From the NCBI RefSeq assembly GCF_010093535.1, contig NW_022985164.1:59708-123707 (forward strand): a stretch of 64,000 nucleotides of DNA, in the 5' to 3' direction. Position numbers and translations under genes: made by a program. The stretch's first letter is position 1. Every line of letters starts with the position of its first letter. Shown piece after piece: positions 46,730 to 56,830 of the stretch. The notes under the pieces were generated by a model that made no database searches, had not been told where the DNA came from, and was given only the letters and a program-made list of their open reading frames with translations. The stretch comes from Lindgomyces ingoldianus (taxonomy: Eukaryota > Ascomycota > Dothideomycetes > Pleosporales > Lindgomycetaceae).

Positions 46730-47594
46730 ATGGAAGAATTCAATTTAATTCCACCAAACCTGACCCCAGCTTTCGTTAACTCAAACGCGCAACTCAAGAG
46801 ATTGCAAAATGACCTCCTCATCCTCACCAGCTTCCCCGACAACAGCACTCTCCGCTGGCGCCCATCTTGGTTCCTACAAGACGACTTCGCACAGAAGTAT
46901 TGGACTATTCACAACCCTCCAAATGTCGTCACCGAGTACCTTCCTCATGATAAATTACGCCAGGCAGTCATGACGCGCCGCATGAGGCGGGACGACGACC
47001 CACCGCCGCGATTCATCAAGAACCTGGAGCACTGGAAGCGATATTGCGAGATGTACGGGATCCCAGAGGACTTCTTGTGTGAGGCACAAATACAGCTGAT
47101 GAGACTGGGATTGCCAACCAATAAGAATGGGTCCCTTGATTGTATGTTTCCCCCTTCACCAGCTGCCCTAATCCTGGAATCTAACGGACACTTTAGCACC
47201 ACCGTCCTGGCCCCTCTATCCAGAACCACAACCCCTCGGTCAAGGACGCTATCTACTTGATCCTACCAGTCACGAAAACCTCCCGCGCAAATTCGAAAAG
47301 ATCGATGATGAGCAAACGATCGTCGTGCACTCGTCTGGCGCGCTGGAGGTCGCGAAAACTTTCCCATTCCACTTTCGTTCAAGCCCGTGCGCCCATTTTA
47401 ATGGCAAAGGAGATTTTATCAATAACTGGTGGTATGAGCCCGTCCAAAATCCCAAGTTCCAGGGAAAGGGGAGGAAGTGGGCGTATCTTCCGTGGACGGA
47501 GACGATGGAAGAGACCTGTCGGCCTTTCAAGATCAAATTGAGAAAGGTAGGGGAAGATGTGGAGGTGAGAGGGGACGTAGGCGGAGAGTTGTAG
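46730..47594 (+). CDS. Hypothetical protein, two exons
   Basis: Exons 46730-47141 and 47197-47594 with a 55-bp GTATGT...TTTAG intron give 269 residues; the phase matches and the joined sequence (GSLDSPPSWPLYPEPQPLGQGRYLLDP) is continuous. I do not recognise the family. Visible: acidic/aromatic N-terminus, RMRRDDDPPPRFIKNLEHWKRY, and a C-terminal Trp-rich segment (GDFINNWWYEPVQNPKFQGKGRKWAYLPW). No signal peptide or membrane helix. Composition is like its right-hand neighbours and it has no frameshift, so it is probably a real gene. Confidence 0.7.
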
Positions 47595-47934
47595 GATGGC
47601 TGAGGAGGGATTGGTTCAGGTTAGGGATAGGAGGGCTAGTGTAAATAAGGGAATAGTCATAGGGGACAGTGTGGAAGCATAAGAGCTCTCTACGAGGCCC
47701 CAGGGGCTGCTAAAAGCTTGACTCTAGAGGCATATGTTCCAAGCCGACCTACAATGATCAGTCTCTCTATTGAAATTACTGTTAAAAGCCAGAACCCGCA
47801 CTCCTCCAACCACAATAAAATAGTGCCGAAGCAACAAAACTAGTCACCGAAGAAGATTATCCCGAATATAACCTTCCACATCAATTTCTACCTTATACTA
47901 TCTTCAGGTCAACGAGGCTCACATATCAGAATAG
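47595..47934. other. Convergent intergenic
   Basis: 340 bp between the 3' ends of the hypothetical protein (plus) and the aldo/keto reductase (minus). No terminator or motif identified. Confidence 0.4.
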
Positions 47935-49014
47935 CTAACGGAAGTATTGCCAAGCATTACCCCGGCACACTTCCCACCCCTTGTTCAGCGCTTCTACCAC
48001 GTCTTCCGGTAATGGACCTAGCTCAAAGTCTTTCAGATTCTGGCTGAGTTGCTCCTCACTGCTTGCGCCAATAATGACCTTATCCCCAAGCTCTCTCTTC
48101 AGTTGCGAATGATGCATCATCCACCTCAGCGCACACTCGCTCTCTCTCAGGCCATGCATCGCCGCAGCGGGCCTCAAAATCTCCAACGCGTCAAAGAACT
48201 CGTTATGCCAATACCTAGCCCTGTACATCTGGCCCTGTATATGCTTCGGATCGAAACGACTTCCCTTCTCGATCTCGGAATCCTGTATATCGCGATGGTA
48301 GCGGTTTGTCAGGTATCCGCCAGCCAGGGGATTATAAGCGTAGAACTGTATTCCGTATTTGCGAAGGCAAGGGAAGAGCTCATGCTCTACGGTTCGGTGA
48401 AGAGCGTTATATACACCCTGATAGGCGGATGGTTTAGGATATCCCTCTTTCTCGCAGATCTCACAGATGGCCGCAACTTCCCATGACATGAAGTTACTAA
48501 GTCCCCATCTGTTAAACTTCCCTTCCTTATGTAACTCGTTCACAGACTTTAGGGTGTCTTCAATTTTCACAGTCCTGTCTGGGGAATGTAGATACCATAG
48601 GTCCACACTGTTGGTCTTGAGCGCTTTGAGCGACTCTTCAAGGGCTTGACGCATATCTGCAACCACGAGCTGGGTTTTACGACGTCCCCACATCCCCTGT
48701 GTGTTGGGGAAGAACTTCGTGTCCACGACTAGACCACGTTTCTTCCACCCCATTGCGGCAATATATTCCTCACTGCTACCATCTCCGTAGAAGCGAGAGG
48801 TGTCGATCTCAGAATGGCCATGTTGTTGGAAAGTGTCGACGATGGCATTGGCGATGTTGAGGTCGGAGACGCGGACTTGTTCAATGCCTGAGGTGGTTAG
48901 AATAGTATGGTAGCTGACGGAGAGGAAACTCATGCCTTCTTTTCCAATGGTCATCGCCCCAAAGGCGATCTCAATTGCAGTGGTTGGCGCCGTCTTTTTG
49001 CCCTGAAACTCCAT
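47935..49014 (-). CDS. Aldo/keto reductase (AKR7-like)
   Basis: The frame 47935-49014 is open (359 codons) but contains a probable 48-bp in-frame intron at 48888-48935, giving exons 48936-49014 and 47935-48887 (343 residues). Splicing joins FGAMTIGKEG to IEQVRVSDLNIA. The AKR tetrad is visible: Asp and Tyr in DTSRFYG, Lys in VDTKFFPN, His in WYLHSPD. The (beta/alpha)8 barrel C-terminal NADPH motif VIIGASSEEQLSQNL is present. The sequence resembles aflatoxin-aldehyde-reductase type enzymes (AKR7), cytosolic NADPH-dependent reductases of aldehydes. The intron would use a GC donor (AG/GCATGA) with branch CTAAC and acceptor CTCAG; without splicing the protein carries 16 extra residues at the N-terminal beta hairpin. 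Confidence 0.92.
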   Translation of the reverse strand: MEFQGKKTAPTTAIEIAFGAMTIGKEGMSFLSVSYHTILTTSGIEQVRVSDLNIANAIVDTFQQHGHSEIDTSRFYGDGSSEEYIAAMGWKKRGLVVDTKFFPNTQGMWGRRKTQLVVADMRQALEESLKALKTNSVDLWYLHSPDRTVKIEDTLKSVNELHKEGKFNRWGLSNFMSWEVAAICEICEKEGYPKPSAYQGVYNALHRTVEHELFPCLRKYGIQFYAYNPLAGGYLTNRYHRDIQDSEIEKGSRFDPKHIQGQMYRARYWHNEFFDALEILRPAAAMHGLRESECALRWMMHHSQLKRELGDKVIIGASSEEQLSQNLKDFELGPLPEDVVEALNKGWEVCRGNAWQYFR

Positions 49015-49578
49015 ACTGGATCTTCTAAGATGTCTTCAAGAATTTTTGATCTCAATGCTTAGTTCTTGTTTCGGTACGGCCTGAACACGAGCTACCCCCT
49101 CCCTTTAAGTAAATCCCCACCTCTGCGCCATCGGCCATTAATCACAATATCGGCGTTTAGAGGAGTTTAAGATGACGACGGCGTTACCCGGAGATACACT
49201 TGAAGAAATTGAAACCGGTTAGATGAGTAAATACGAGATTTCGGATACCCTTGATCTGATGATCTTCCAAAAGTGTGGCCCGGATGCGAGGTGTTGGGGT
49301 TGCGGGAGCGTGAACGGAATCTTAGCATCGAAGTAGATACCCGATGCGGTTTAGTGTCCATCCTCAGATGCTGCATGTGCTGTGACATCGGAAGGAAGTA
49401 TTCTATACATTTTCTAGCGATAGGAGAATTGTGGCACACTGGATGTCCTCACGTTTTTCATCTCCGACAGCTAGCAACCACATTCTCAGATCCAAATGAG
49501 TAGCATGCAGAGCGCTATTGTAATGCATATAAATTTTTTTCTATGCTCACACCACCCCCTACTTCGGAAATACAATCT
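49015..49578. other. Intergenic, AKR promoter and amine-oxidase 3' flank
   Basis: 564 bp between two minus-strand genes. A 76-residue plus frame (49273-49503) and a 90-residue minus frame (49167-49439) shadow each other; no motif recognised. Confidence 0.4.
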
Positions 49579-51447
49579 TCAACTCTTGATTCCATTCTCT
49601 TTTCTCCATGTTAACCTCTCCTGCTCCACAACACCCGGCCCCTTGTACACACTTCCGTAAAGTCCACTTGCCCAATCGTTCCCCTCCCCCTCCTTCGCCG
49701 CCTTCCTTCTATACCACTTTCCGTACACCAACAAGTAGTATAGTCGAAAACTCAATAGAGCAAACCTATCCCTCTCAAGGTCTTCAGGGTATGTAGCTCC
49801 CAAATCCACAGCTGCGGCGATACCAGAAATGACTGCGGTTTCATGTGCATTGACAAGGGTCCAAGCTGCCGCGAATCTAGTATGTTTTCTTCCTTGGAGG
49901 AGCCAAATACCGGGCACTACGAATGCGTAATGAGTCCATGAGTGACATAGTTGGTGCCACCAATCTTTCCTGATAATTTTATTCTCATCAATCTCGTCGA
50001 TGCTCCAGAGGTGTCCATCGCGTTGCTTGTTCAGGAAGATAGTCTGGAAGACATGTTTATCGAAGGGAACTTCCGGTGGAAACTGGCTTTGATAATTTGT
50101 GCAATCGAAGCACATTTCAAGCTTGGTACGATCTTGCGGATAAGTCTTGATCATGTACATGGGCTTGAAGAATTTTTCGGCCATCTGAGTTCGATTGGTT
50201 TGGTCGACACCAGAGAGTGTGTTCACAGCTTGGTCGGAATTGTAGAAGTTCTCGTAATTCTTCTTCATATAGTTGCTGTCCCAGTGGGTTACCGTGATAT
50301 CGTCCGCGAATTTAGCGGAACCAAGGACGCGCCTTTCGAAGAAGCTCGACGTTGTCTGGAGAATGCGCTTTGCGGTGTCTGCGCTGGAAGCTGTCAATGC
50401 CACTGTTGTAACACTCCACATGAATGAGACGACTCACAGTACGCATAAAACCAGCTCATCGTAGTGCTCTTCCACCTCTTGGGCACCAGCATCTGCATTA
50501 CTTTTGGTGTTGTGAGGCACCCATGCGCTATTAGGATTGTGCCCATCAGCCGCAGGGGTACGCTTTATAAGTCGAACAGTCACACCGCTGTTATCCCTCT
50601 TCACGACCTTCGTTAGCTCCGTTGACAAACGGACATTGACGCCGTTTGATACCAAACTCGTCTTCCAATGTTCATAAAACGCCCCGAACTTAGGAAAGAC
50701 AACCATAGGCGGTAAGTTGCTTGCAACACTAAGATTATCCATGGGGTACCACATCCCATATGTTGGGCTTGTGCAGAGCCTTTCGAGGATAATGCTGGGC
50801 ACTTCAGGGGTGTAATTCCCAGTACCTAGAAAAAGAGCAACCATGGGTAAAATAATGGAGTTACAAAATTCGTCGGAGAACCAGAAGATTTTCATCAAGT
50901 ACTTGATAGGTATCAGTGCGAAGAAAATCTCGAACCATCGGACGATAGTGAGCATCCTCTTAAATCTCCTGATCTGCTTTTGGTGTTTGGCCAAGAGTTG
51001 GGTCGGGAACACATTGGACCAGAAGATATCATCTTTGCCAAAAGAAACCTGAGAACTTCAGTCAATCTCCAATTTCCCCTTAATTGGGAAGCAAACTCAC
51101 CTGAAGCTTTACCGGGTCTGCATGATGTCCTTGCCTTGCAAACATTGTCATTGTGTGATGAAAGATATAGCTTCCACCCTGAACGCCTTGATTCATCCAA
51201 CTAGCCCCATGACGTTCTTTATCAATTGGGATTGAGAAAGCCTGTCCGCCACAATAGTCGACAGCGTCAATGAGAGTAACGTCAAATTTGTCCAGGTGCT
51301 CAGCAAGGTGGTGAGCACATGACATGCCTGTAGTTATGTCAGCACCACTCTCCGTCAACGTTTCCACTGCCTCTGACCTGCAGCTCCAGCTCCGACAACC
51401 AGCACTCTCTTCCTCTCCGGCCTGGTCTTCCTGTTCGTGGCGGCCAT
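49579..51447 (-). CDS. FAD-dependent amine-oxidase-like oxidoreductase
   Basis: Four exons: 51378-51447, 51101-51327, 50438-51048 and 49579-50383, with introns of 50, 52 and 54 bp, all phases consistent, giving 570 residues. The N-terminal FAD-binding Rossmann motif RVLVVGAGAAGMSCAHHLAE is followed by the acidic ribose-binding DAVDYCGGQAFS. Near the third junction ELVLCVLADTAKRIL is the second dinucleotide-binding segment of the amine oxidase superfamily. The C-terminal NAHETAVISGIAAAVDLGA is the final FAD-contacting helix (E..A.SG..AA). Hydrophobic stretches (RWFEIFFALIPIKYLMKIFW and SIILPMVALFLG) suggest membrane contact. Substrate unknown; oxidase or desaturase/isomerase roles are all possible in this superfamily. 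Confidence 0.9.
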
Positions 51448-53564
51448 GTTAGTAATCGAAAGAATGGGCTTCGACGAGTGCTGCACGAGGAATTAAAAGG
51501 AGGGAGGAATTTTTCAGGAGTGAGTCAAGCCTGCAACGGTTATATTTGTTTTCAGGCGCCATCGCCGTGGATGGTAGATTGACGAGGGACTGCGTCATGA
51601 TGAGACAAAATAGGGTTGGTAGATCTGGAACGCACACGTCCAGCATGACGATCGCGAGATTGGCGAGCAAGCTAGACCCATTCGGGCCTCACTCCACTAT
51701 TGACAGTGAAATCCAAATTGCTGGTCTAAAATACTGGAAACTATTCTAAGTTGTTAAAGGGCAAAATTATGGAGCATGTTGGAACATACTTAGTGGTGAT
51801 GGGATTTAGATACTGTACATCCCTCTCAACGTCATCGTCGTCCAATCATCAACGTTGTTCCAGGGTCAATGAAGCTACTAGAATACGCAGCATGATAGTT
51901 GTTCATTGCGATGTTACCGTCCGGAGTTCCAATTTCGAAGAAAATCCTAAGAACCTGTTGCCGCTTCATTCTCGACCTAGTCGTTCGTTACATTCGAGAT
52001 TTCGACTATGCCTGTCGACATTCTATGACCAGTGACCATTGTTGGTTGTAGTGTCGGTGAAGGAACACTAGGCTCCACTACTGTTTTCTGCAGTGCATAT
52101 GTTTTGTCTATAGCGCCCGTAATGTAGGCAAATTTTATGACAACTTGGCTCGGGATGTTGTCCATCGGTGCCGACTTTGTTGAGCGGGTCGAATTGAGAA
52201 TAGTTCACACTGAAGCGTGTCGAGCAATGTCTTCTAAAGAATTCAGTTAGGTCCTTGTTCGGGTAAGAAAATCTGAAAACGGTGGTATAATTAGCCCAGA
52301 TTTAGGTGGTAAACCTAGCTACAACGAGAGCCTTTTCATCCCTTCAAGCGCCTCATCCTGAAAGGTGCCGCACAAGCGAAAGGTCATGATAGGCATCAAA
52401 TCAGAGGATTTCGAGCAAGTTAGATAGTATATTTGCACCTCTTTTACGTGCCTGAACAGATTACAAGTGTACTAGGGTATGTGAAGAATACATATATCCA
52501 TGAAACACCGTTGAAGTAGCGTAATTTATTACCCTAGCAATACATTGGATGCTTTTGCATGCGGAGGCCATGGAATCCTCCCTCAACGCTAGGATCTGGT
52601 TTATGCCATCTGATTAGTAGAGTGGCTTGTCATCTAATAAACAAATTTTGTTATCGACTTTCTGGCAGAGACAATTGTGCGTGACAACACGGCAAGCAAA
52701 ATAATAGTACACGTGTAATAAAGTTAATCCTCGGGTTTCCTTGGGGAGGGTAAATGTTCAAGACAGAGGTGGGGAGGTTGTAAGCTTCGTAGGTGGTGCA
52801 GCGGAAGTGTGTTGTATTTTTGTTGTATTGATGATGGAACCTCTAGGGCAGTCATGGTACAGGCACGAGTAGATAGTAGCTTGGCCTGGTTACAGGATTC
52901 GAATACCATATATACCTGCTAAACAAAGCATCAACTGGATGGTCTTTGGTTCCATGCAGCCTAAGTTGATGGAAATGTCCGTCATCACAAGAGCGAAGAT
53001 CGACATAACAGAGATTAGTTTATGTCAGATCCATGTCCATCATTGGCTGTTGAAATGTGAGTCTGAATGCAGCATGGGGGGATCAGGGCGAATGACGGTC
53101 AGCTGACAGTACTTTGTAAGCTTCACTTGCACGTCATTCTAGCAGACCTCGAAAACTTCTCTGGCAGCGAGTAACTGCCTAGGTTTGAAGAAATGAGGTG
53201 GACTGGCACTGGAGGCGCGAAAAGAGTGAGACTGAAATTGGTTAGGTTAAGAGCGGTAGAACTCAAATGCCCAAATTTCAGCTGAAAGGTGTCTACTTAT
53301 ACGATCGTGGGTGTTAGTAGAATGCACTCTACCATATTTTAGCTCTTGAGTAGTAGACTTAAAGTGTTGGAACTCTTACCAGCCAGCTATCACTCAAACT
53401 GCTAAAGTTTCAGGTAATTGAAACACTTTTGTCCGAACGGATAATCACCAACGCAGGATTCGCACTGGCCTAGTGTAAGAAATATCCGGCTAGCAGACCC
53501 CATTTCTTCTTGTCCATATCTAGAGCAGACGCAGGAAATCGCTAGGAACAACGACAACATTCTA
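51448..53564. other. Long intergenic, no gene recognised
   Basis: 2.1 kb with only short frames on both strands (51546-51749, 51751-52035, 51977-52165, 52724-52909). No repeats, TIRs or domain phrases noticed. It includes the amine-oxidase promoter next to 51448. Confidence 0.45.
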
Positions 53565-54610
53565 CTAAGTCTGACTTGGATGAACCCAAGGTTTCCCCAC
53601 CACGCTTATACCCAGCCCTCTATTCCTCAACTCACTCTCCATCATTTTCAGATTCACTGCCCAGTCCGGACTGCCTATCGTCACCTCCACGGTCCAATCA
53701 CCCACCTTCAGGCCTTTCAATGGCTCGAACACACTAACAAGTCCAAGGGGCGATACATTCGCAGGATAGAATCCTGCCCGCCGGACGTCGATCCTGAGTT
53801 GACGTAATTTGGTCATAGCGAGCAAAGCTTTGCAGCCTGATTCCCAGGCTACTTCCGCGCCGGGATAGGCGATGTAGGAGCTTTTCCCTCTCAGAGGTTG
53901 ATTTTCGTATTGATGCGGCTCAAAGAAATGGGAGAGATGGACTGAGCGAATAGAGGCGAAGCGTTTGGGGCGGATTGTGGTTTGAAAGAACGTCAGGTTC
54001 CAGATGTGGGGGAAGAGAAAAGTGTTTGAAGTGTAGAGCACGTCAATCGCCTCAGAGTAGCTGATTCTCCAGTTAGTGTGGTTGCTTTTAAGGGAAGAAA
54101 AGACAGGCGTAAGACTCACATTTGGCGACATGTCAAGAGCAGGTTTAGCAGACTCATCTCTGCTAACTGTAGATCCTTCTTGAAAGGCTCCACTTGATCT
54201 CGCACATGGCGTTTATATAGCACTCCATCTACCTTGGGACAATCTTTACACATCTCACCAGCGCAGGCAGAATAGCCCATCTTCCCCTGTTTGCGCAGGA
54301 TATGCAAATCCTGTCTTCCGACTGCGTACTCCCAGATTCTCAGACGAATCTCTGCAGGGAGTCGATTCAGCAACAAACAATCTGGTTGTGTAGACTGTGG
54401 TTGAGGCCCTTCATGGTAATGACCAGTCCTGACCCTCTTGGAACGCCGTGTGATCGGAGGGGGCGGCGAAAGCTCACGGAATCTCCGCTTGGAAAGAGGT
54501 TTGGGTTTTTGAGCTTCATATCGAGCCTTAGTGATCTTGAGATACTGGTCAACGCGCATGCGACAGCGACACATTTCGTTCAGGGTAATTGCACAGCTGT
54601 CACAATACAA
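53565..54610 (-). CDS. 2EXR/F-box-like domain protein (DUF7730 type)
   Basis: Exons 54120-54610 and 53565-54066 with a 53-bp GTGAGT...TGGAG intron (branch CTAAC) give 330 residues. Splicing joins LLLTCRQ to I-ISYSEAIDVLYTSNTFLF, a junction characteristic of this large fungal family. Before it stands LLLNRLPAEIRLRIWEYAVG, the family's F-box-like helix pair. The N-terminus is Cys-rich (CDSCAITLNEMCRCRM), then a basic Arg/Lys/Pro segment. Such proteins are abundant in Pezizomycotina and uncharacterised; a ubiquitin-ligase adaptor role is only inferred. The start could lie further upstream. Confidence 0.85.
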
Positions 54611-55339
54611 GAAAAGACTCGCAGAGACTAATCTGTAGGGGAGAAAGGTAGGGTAAGCGAGCCCCAGAACTGAGCAATAATGGGAGACGAGAGAATTATA
54701 AATATCGCACAGTTACGAGTTCACAAGGCAGACTGCTGCCTAAACGAACTTGTAGACGAAGGCTGAGTGGCGTAGCACACAGAGAGAAAAGGAAGTTTAG
54801 AAGGAGGGGTAGTTAGCGCGAAGCAGAACATCCCACTTAGGGTCGCACAATTACACGGATGAGTCACCATCATACAAACATTATTCTCCCCTTCACCACC
54901 AGAAATAACATTGATGTCGTCTAATGGCATTTAGCGGCGAACGATGCACGTGCACGTGCAGACTTGGGCTGTACTGGAATTTAGAAAGACTGAGTTAGGG
55001 CAGCTGCAGTCGGCATGATATCCTACCATCTCGTTCTCGTGCCCAAAAGGCTACAAGAGAAGGTAGGGATACACTGATATGTTTTAATTTGTTGGAGGGG
55101 TTCGGATAAATGTTTATGAAATACATCGGTCTGTCCTTGTCGTACACTTTCTTTCAAGGTTAAGGGGTATGATCTGAACGATAAAGAAAGGAACTTCTAC
55201 TACTGGTAGTCTTCATCGGAGAAATGTATCGATCCCACGCTCCTGTGAACTAAGCCTTTCGAGTCATTATTAAGACAACCCATTAAACGCCGTGAGGTCC
55301 TAAGATGCGAGCCCTTCCCTTGACCAAAGCAGGCTATTT
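54611..55339. other. Intergenic
   Basis: 729 bp; the promoter of the preceding minus-strand gene and the 3' flank of the EF-hand gene. A GTGCACGTGCAC palindrome (about 54947-54958) is present. No gene seen. Confidence 0.45.
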
Positions 55340-56326
55340 TTATGACTGCGTGGCAGCGCCAGCTCCATTCTCGCCCCCGTTTCCACCACCAGCTACGCTG
55401 GTGACAAATTCCTGGTATCGAAACACCTCGCCTCTTCCGAGACCCTTACCGCCCTTGCCGAATGCTCTCCTCCCGCTGAAGCCTTCAACCACCATGTCAA
55501 TTTCCCTTTCAGTTAACTTTCTCTCCCCAGATTCTGGTGCCGTGTGCAGTAAAGCATCTTTCAGCTCACCTAGGTCAATCTGGCCGTCGTCCCCATCATC
55601 GAAAGCTTCAAATGCAGCGTTTAGCTCGCTTGGATGTGAGAGTCCCACTAATAGGTCCGACAGCGTGCTCAGATATGTCGCCAAGTTGATTGAGTGTGCG
55701 CCATTGGGAAAATATGATGCGAGTGTCGATGGAGTAGCGCTGAGACCGAGTTGGGAGAGCATATCGGCTACGTCTGCCGAGTTCAGGCTGCCGTTGTTGT
55801 CCCGGTCAAGCACACTAAAGGATTCGCGCATGCTATGTAAGAGTGGAGGAGGGATTTTGGATAGCGCATCACTCGAGCCGGTTCGTGGGGCTGGAGCGGA
55901 TCGAGGAGCAGGGGGTGGATTTAGGGAGGCGCTATCGAATCGCGCGGCAATTGAGGCAGTGTTCGTCGGCCGTACTGTATGCTGTGTAGCGGTTGAGAGA
56001 TTGCGGGTTGGCGAGGAAGGTGGTTCAGGTACGGTCGTGGTTCCACGCGTGTTCAGCCATGTAGGTGGGTTGTTTGAGGCGTTGCTAGTAGTGGTCTGGC
56101 GGAGAGCGGCTTGGGAAGGTGTGGCCTCTTTTGGTTTGAGCGGTGAGCTATTTGGCGTTGATGGTCGCAGGGTGGACGGGGAGAGTGCGAGCGGCGAGTT
56201 GGGGCGGCGAAAGGGAGATGTGCGCGGACTGTTGAACGAGAGCGGGGACGGCTTGTAGGGTGTTGGAGTTGTGGACTGGTGCGAATCAATATTTGGAGTG
56301 GTCGAGGTGATACTGCCGCTTACCAT
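55340..56326 (-). CDS. EF-hand protein, myosin regulatory light chain-like
   Basis: A single open frame of 328 residues. The first ~150 residues are Ser/Thr/Pro-rich and disordered (multiple SP/TP sites). The C-terminal half is calmodulin-like: LLHSMRESFSVLDRDNNGSLNSADV forms an EF-hand loop D-x-D-x-N-G with Asp in the last position, and AAFEAFDDGDDGQIDLGELKDALL a second, canonical loop with Glu. Spacing and the ends ATYLSTLSDLL and EVFRYQEFVTSV fit myosin II regulatory light chains (Rlc1-type, about 180 residues) with a long N-terminal extension. Likely role in actomyosin or calcium signalling; the exact orthologue is uncertain. Divergent from the Afi1-like gene. Confidence 0.85.
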   Translation of the reverse strand: MVSGSITSTTPNIDSHQSTTPTPYKPSPLSFNSPRTSPFRRPNSPLALSPSTLRPSTPNSSPLKPKEATPSQAALRQTTTSNASNNPPTWLNTRGTTTVPEPPSSPTRNLSTATQHTVRPTNTASIAARFDSASLNPPPAPRSAPAPRTGSSDALSKIPPPLLHSMRESFSVLDRDNNGSLNSADVADMLSQLGLSATPSTLASYFPNGAHSINLATYLSTLSDLLVGLSHPSELNAAFEAFDDGDDGQIDLGELKDALLHTAPESGERKLTEREIDMVVEGFSGRRAFGKGGKGLGRGEVFRYQEFVTSVAGGGNGGENGAGAATQS

Positions 56327-56830
56327 GCTTGTTTTCGTTTCCTGCGTCGTAAGAGGTTGTTGTCATTAAGATTCAGGCGCAGGTGAATGTTGCGGGGCGG
56401 TATGTTTGGCTGGTGTTGATGTTCGACCATTGGCGCGGCAACCAACTGCAATCCGGCCAAAACACGGCATCACGTGCACCATAATTAAGCTCGGGAACGC
56501 TAGCACCGATATCGATAAGCGCAGGACCCCTGCCTGCGTCGCACCTCCACAACGTCCACTGTAATGGCGAAGCGCCGCACAAACTTCGTCTGAACACTAC
56601 AATGTGATCCTTCACAATACAATACCTAGGTAAGCTAGACCGTCCCCCGTTACCCCATTTTCCCTGCCTGCCCAACATCAAATCAAACCAAGTCTCAATC
56701 GACCGTCACGTTCCTGAAACCACACGTTTCGGAACAAGCCTCCGCCGAGGGGCGGCCCATACTTCACGCCCTCCAGCACATCACCGGCGTGAATGGGTTG
56801 AATTTGGAGCGCTGAAGCAATCACTTCATA
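56327..56830. promoter_or_regulatory. Shared divergent promoter (EF-hand / Afi1-like)
   Basis: 504 bp between two start codons on opposite strands. Contains ACACGTTTCGGAAC- and GCGGCCC-type GC-rich segments, but no site I can name with confidence. Confidence 0.5.

Noticed and set aside
55305..56258. 317-residue plus-strand open frame
   Set aside because: Antisense shadow of the EF-hand gene; low-complexity and without recognisable domain.
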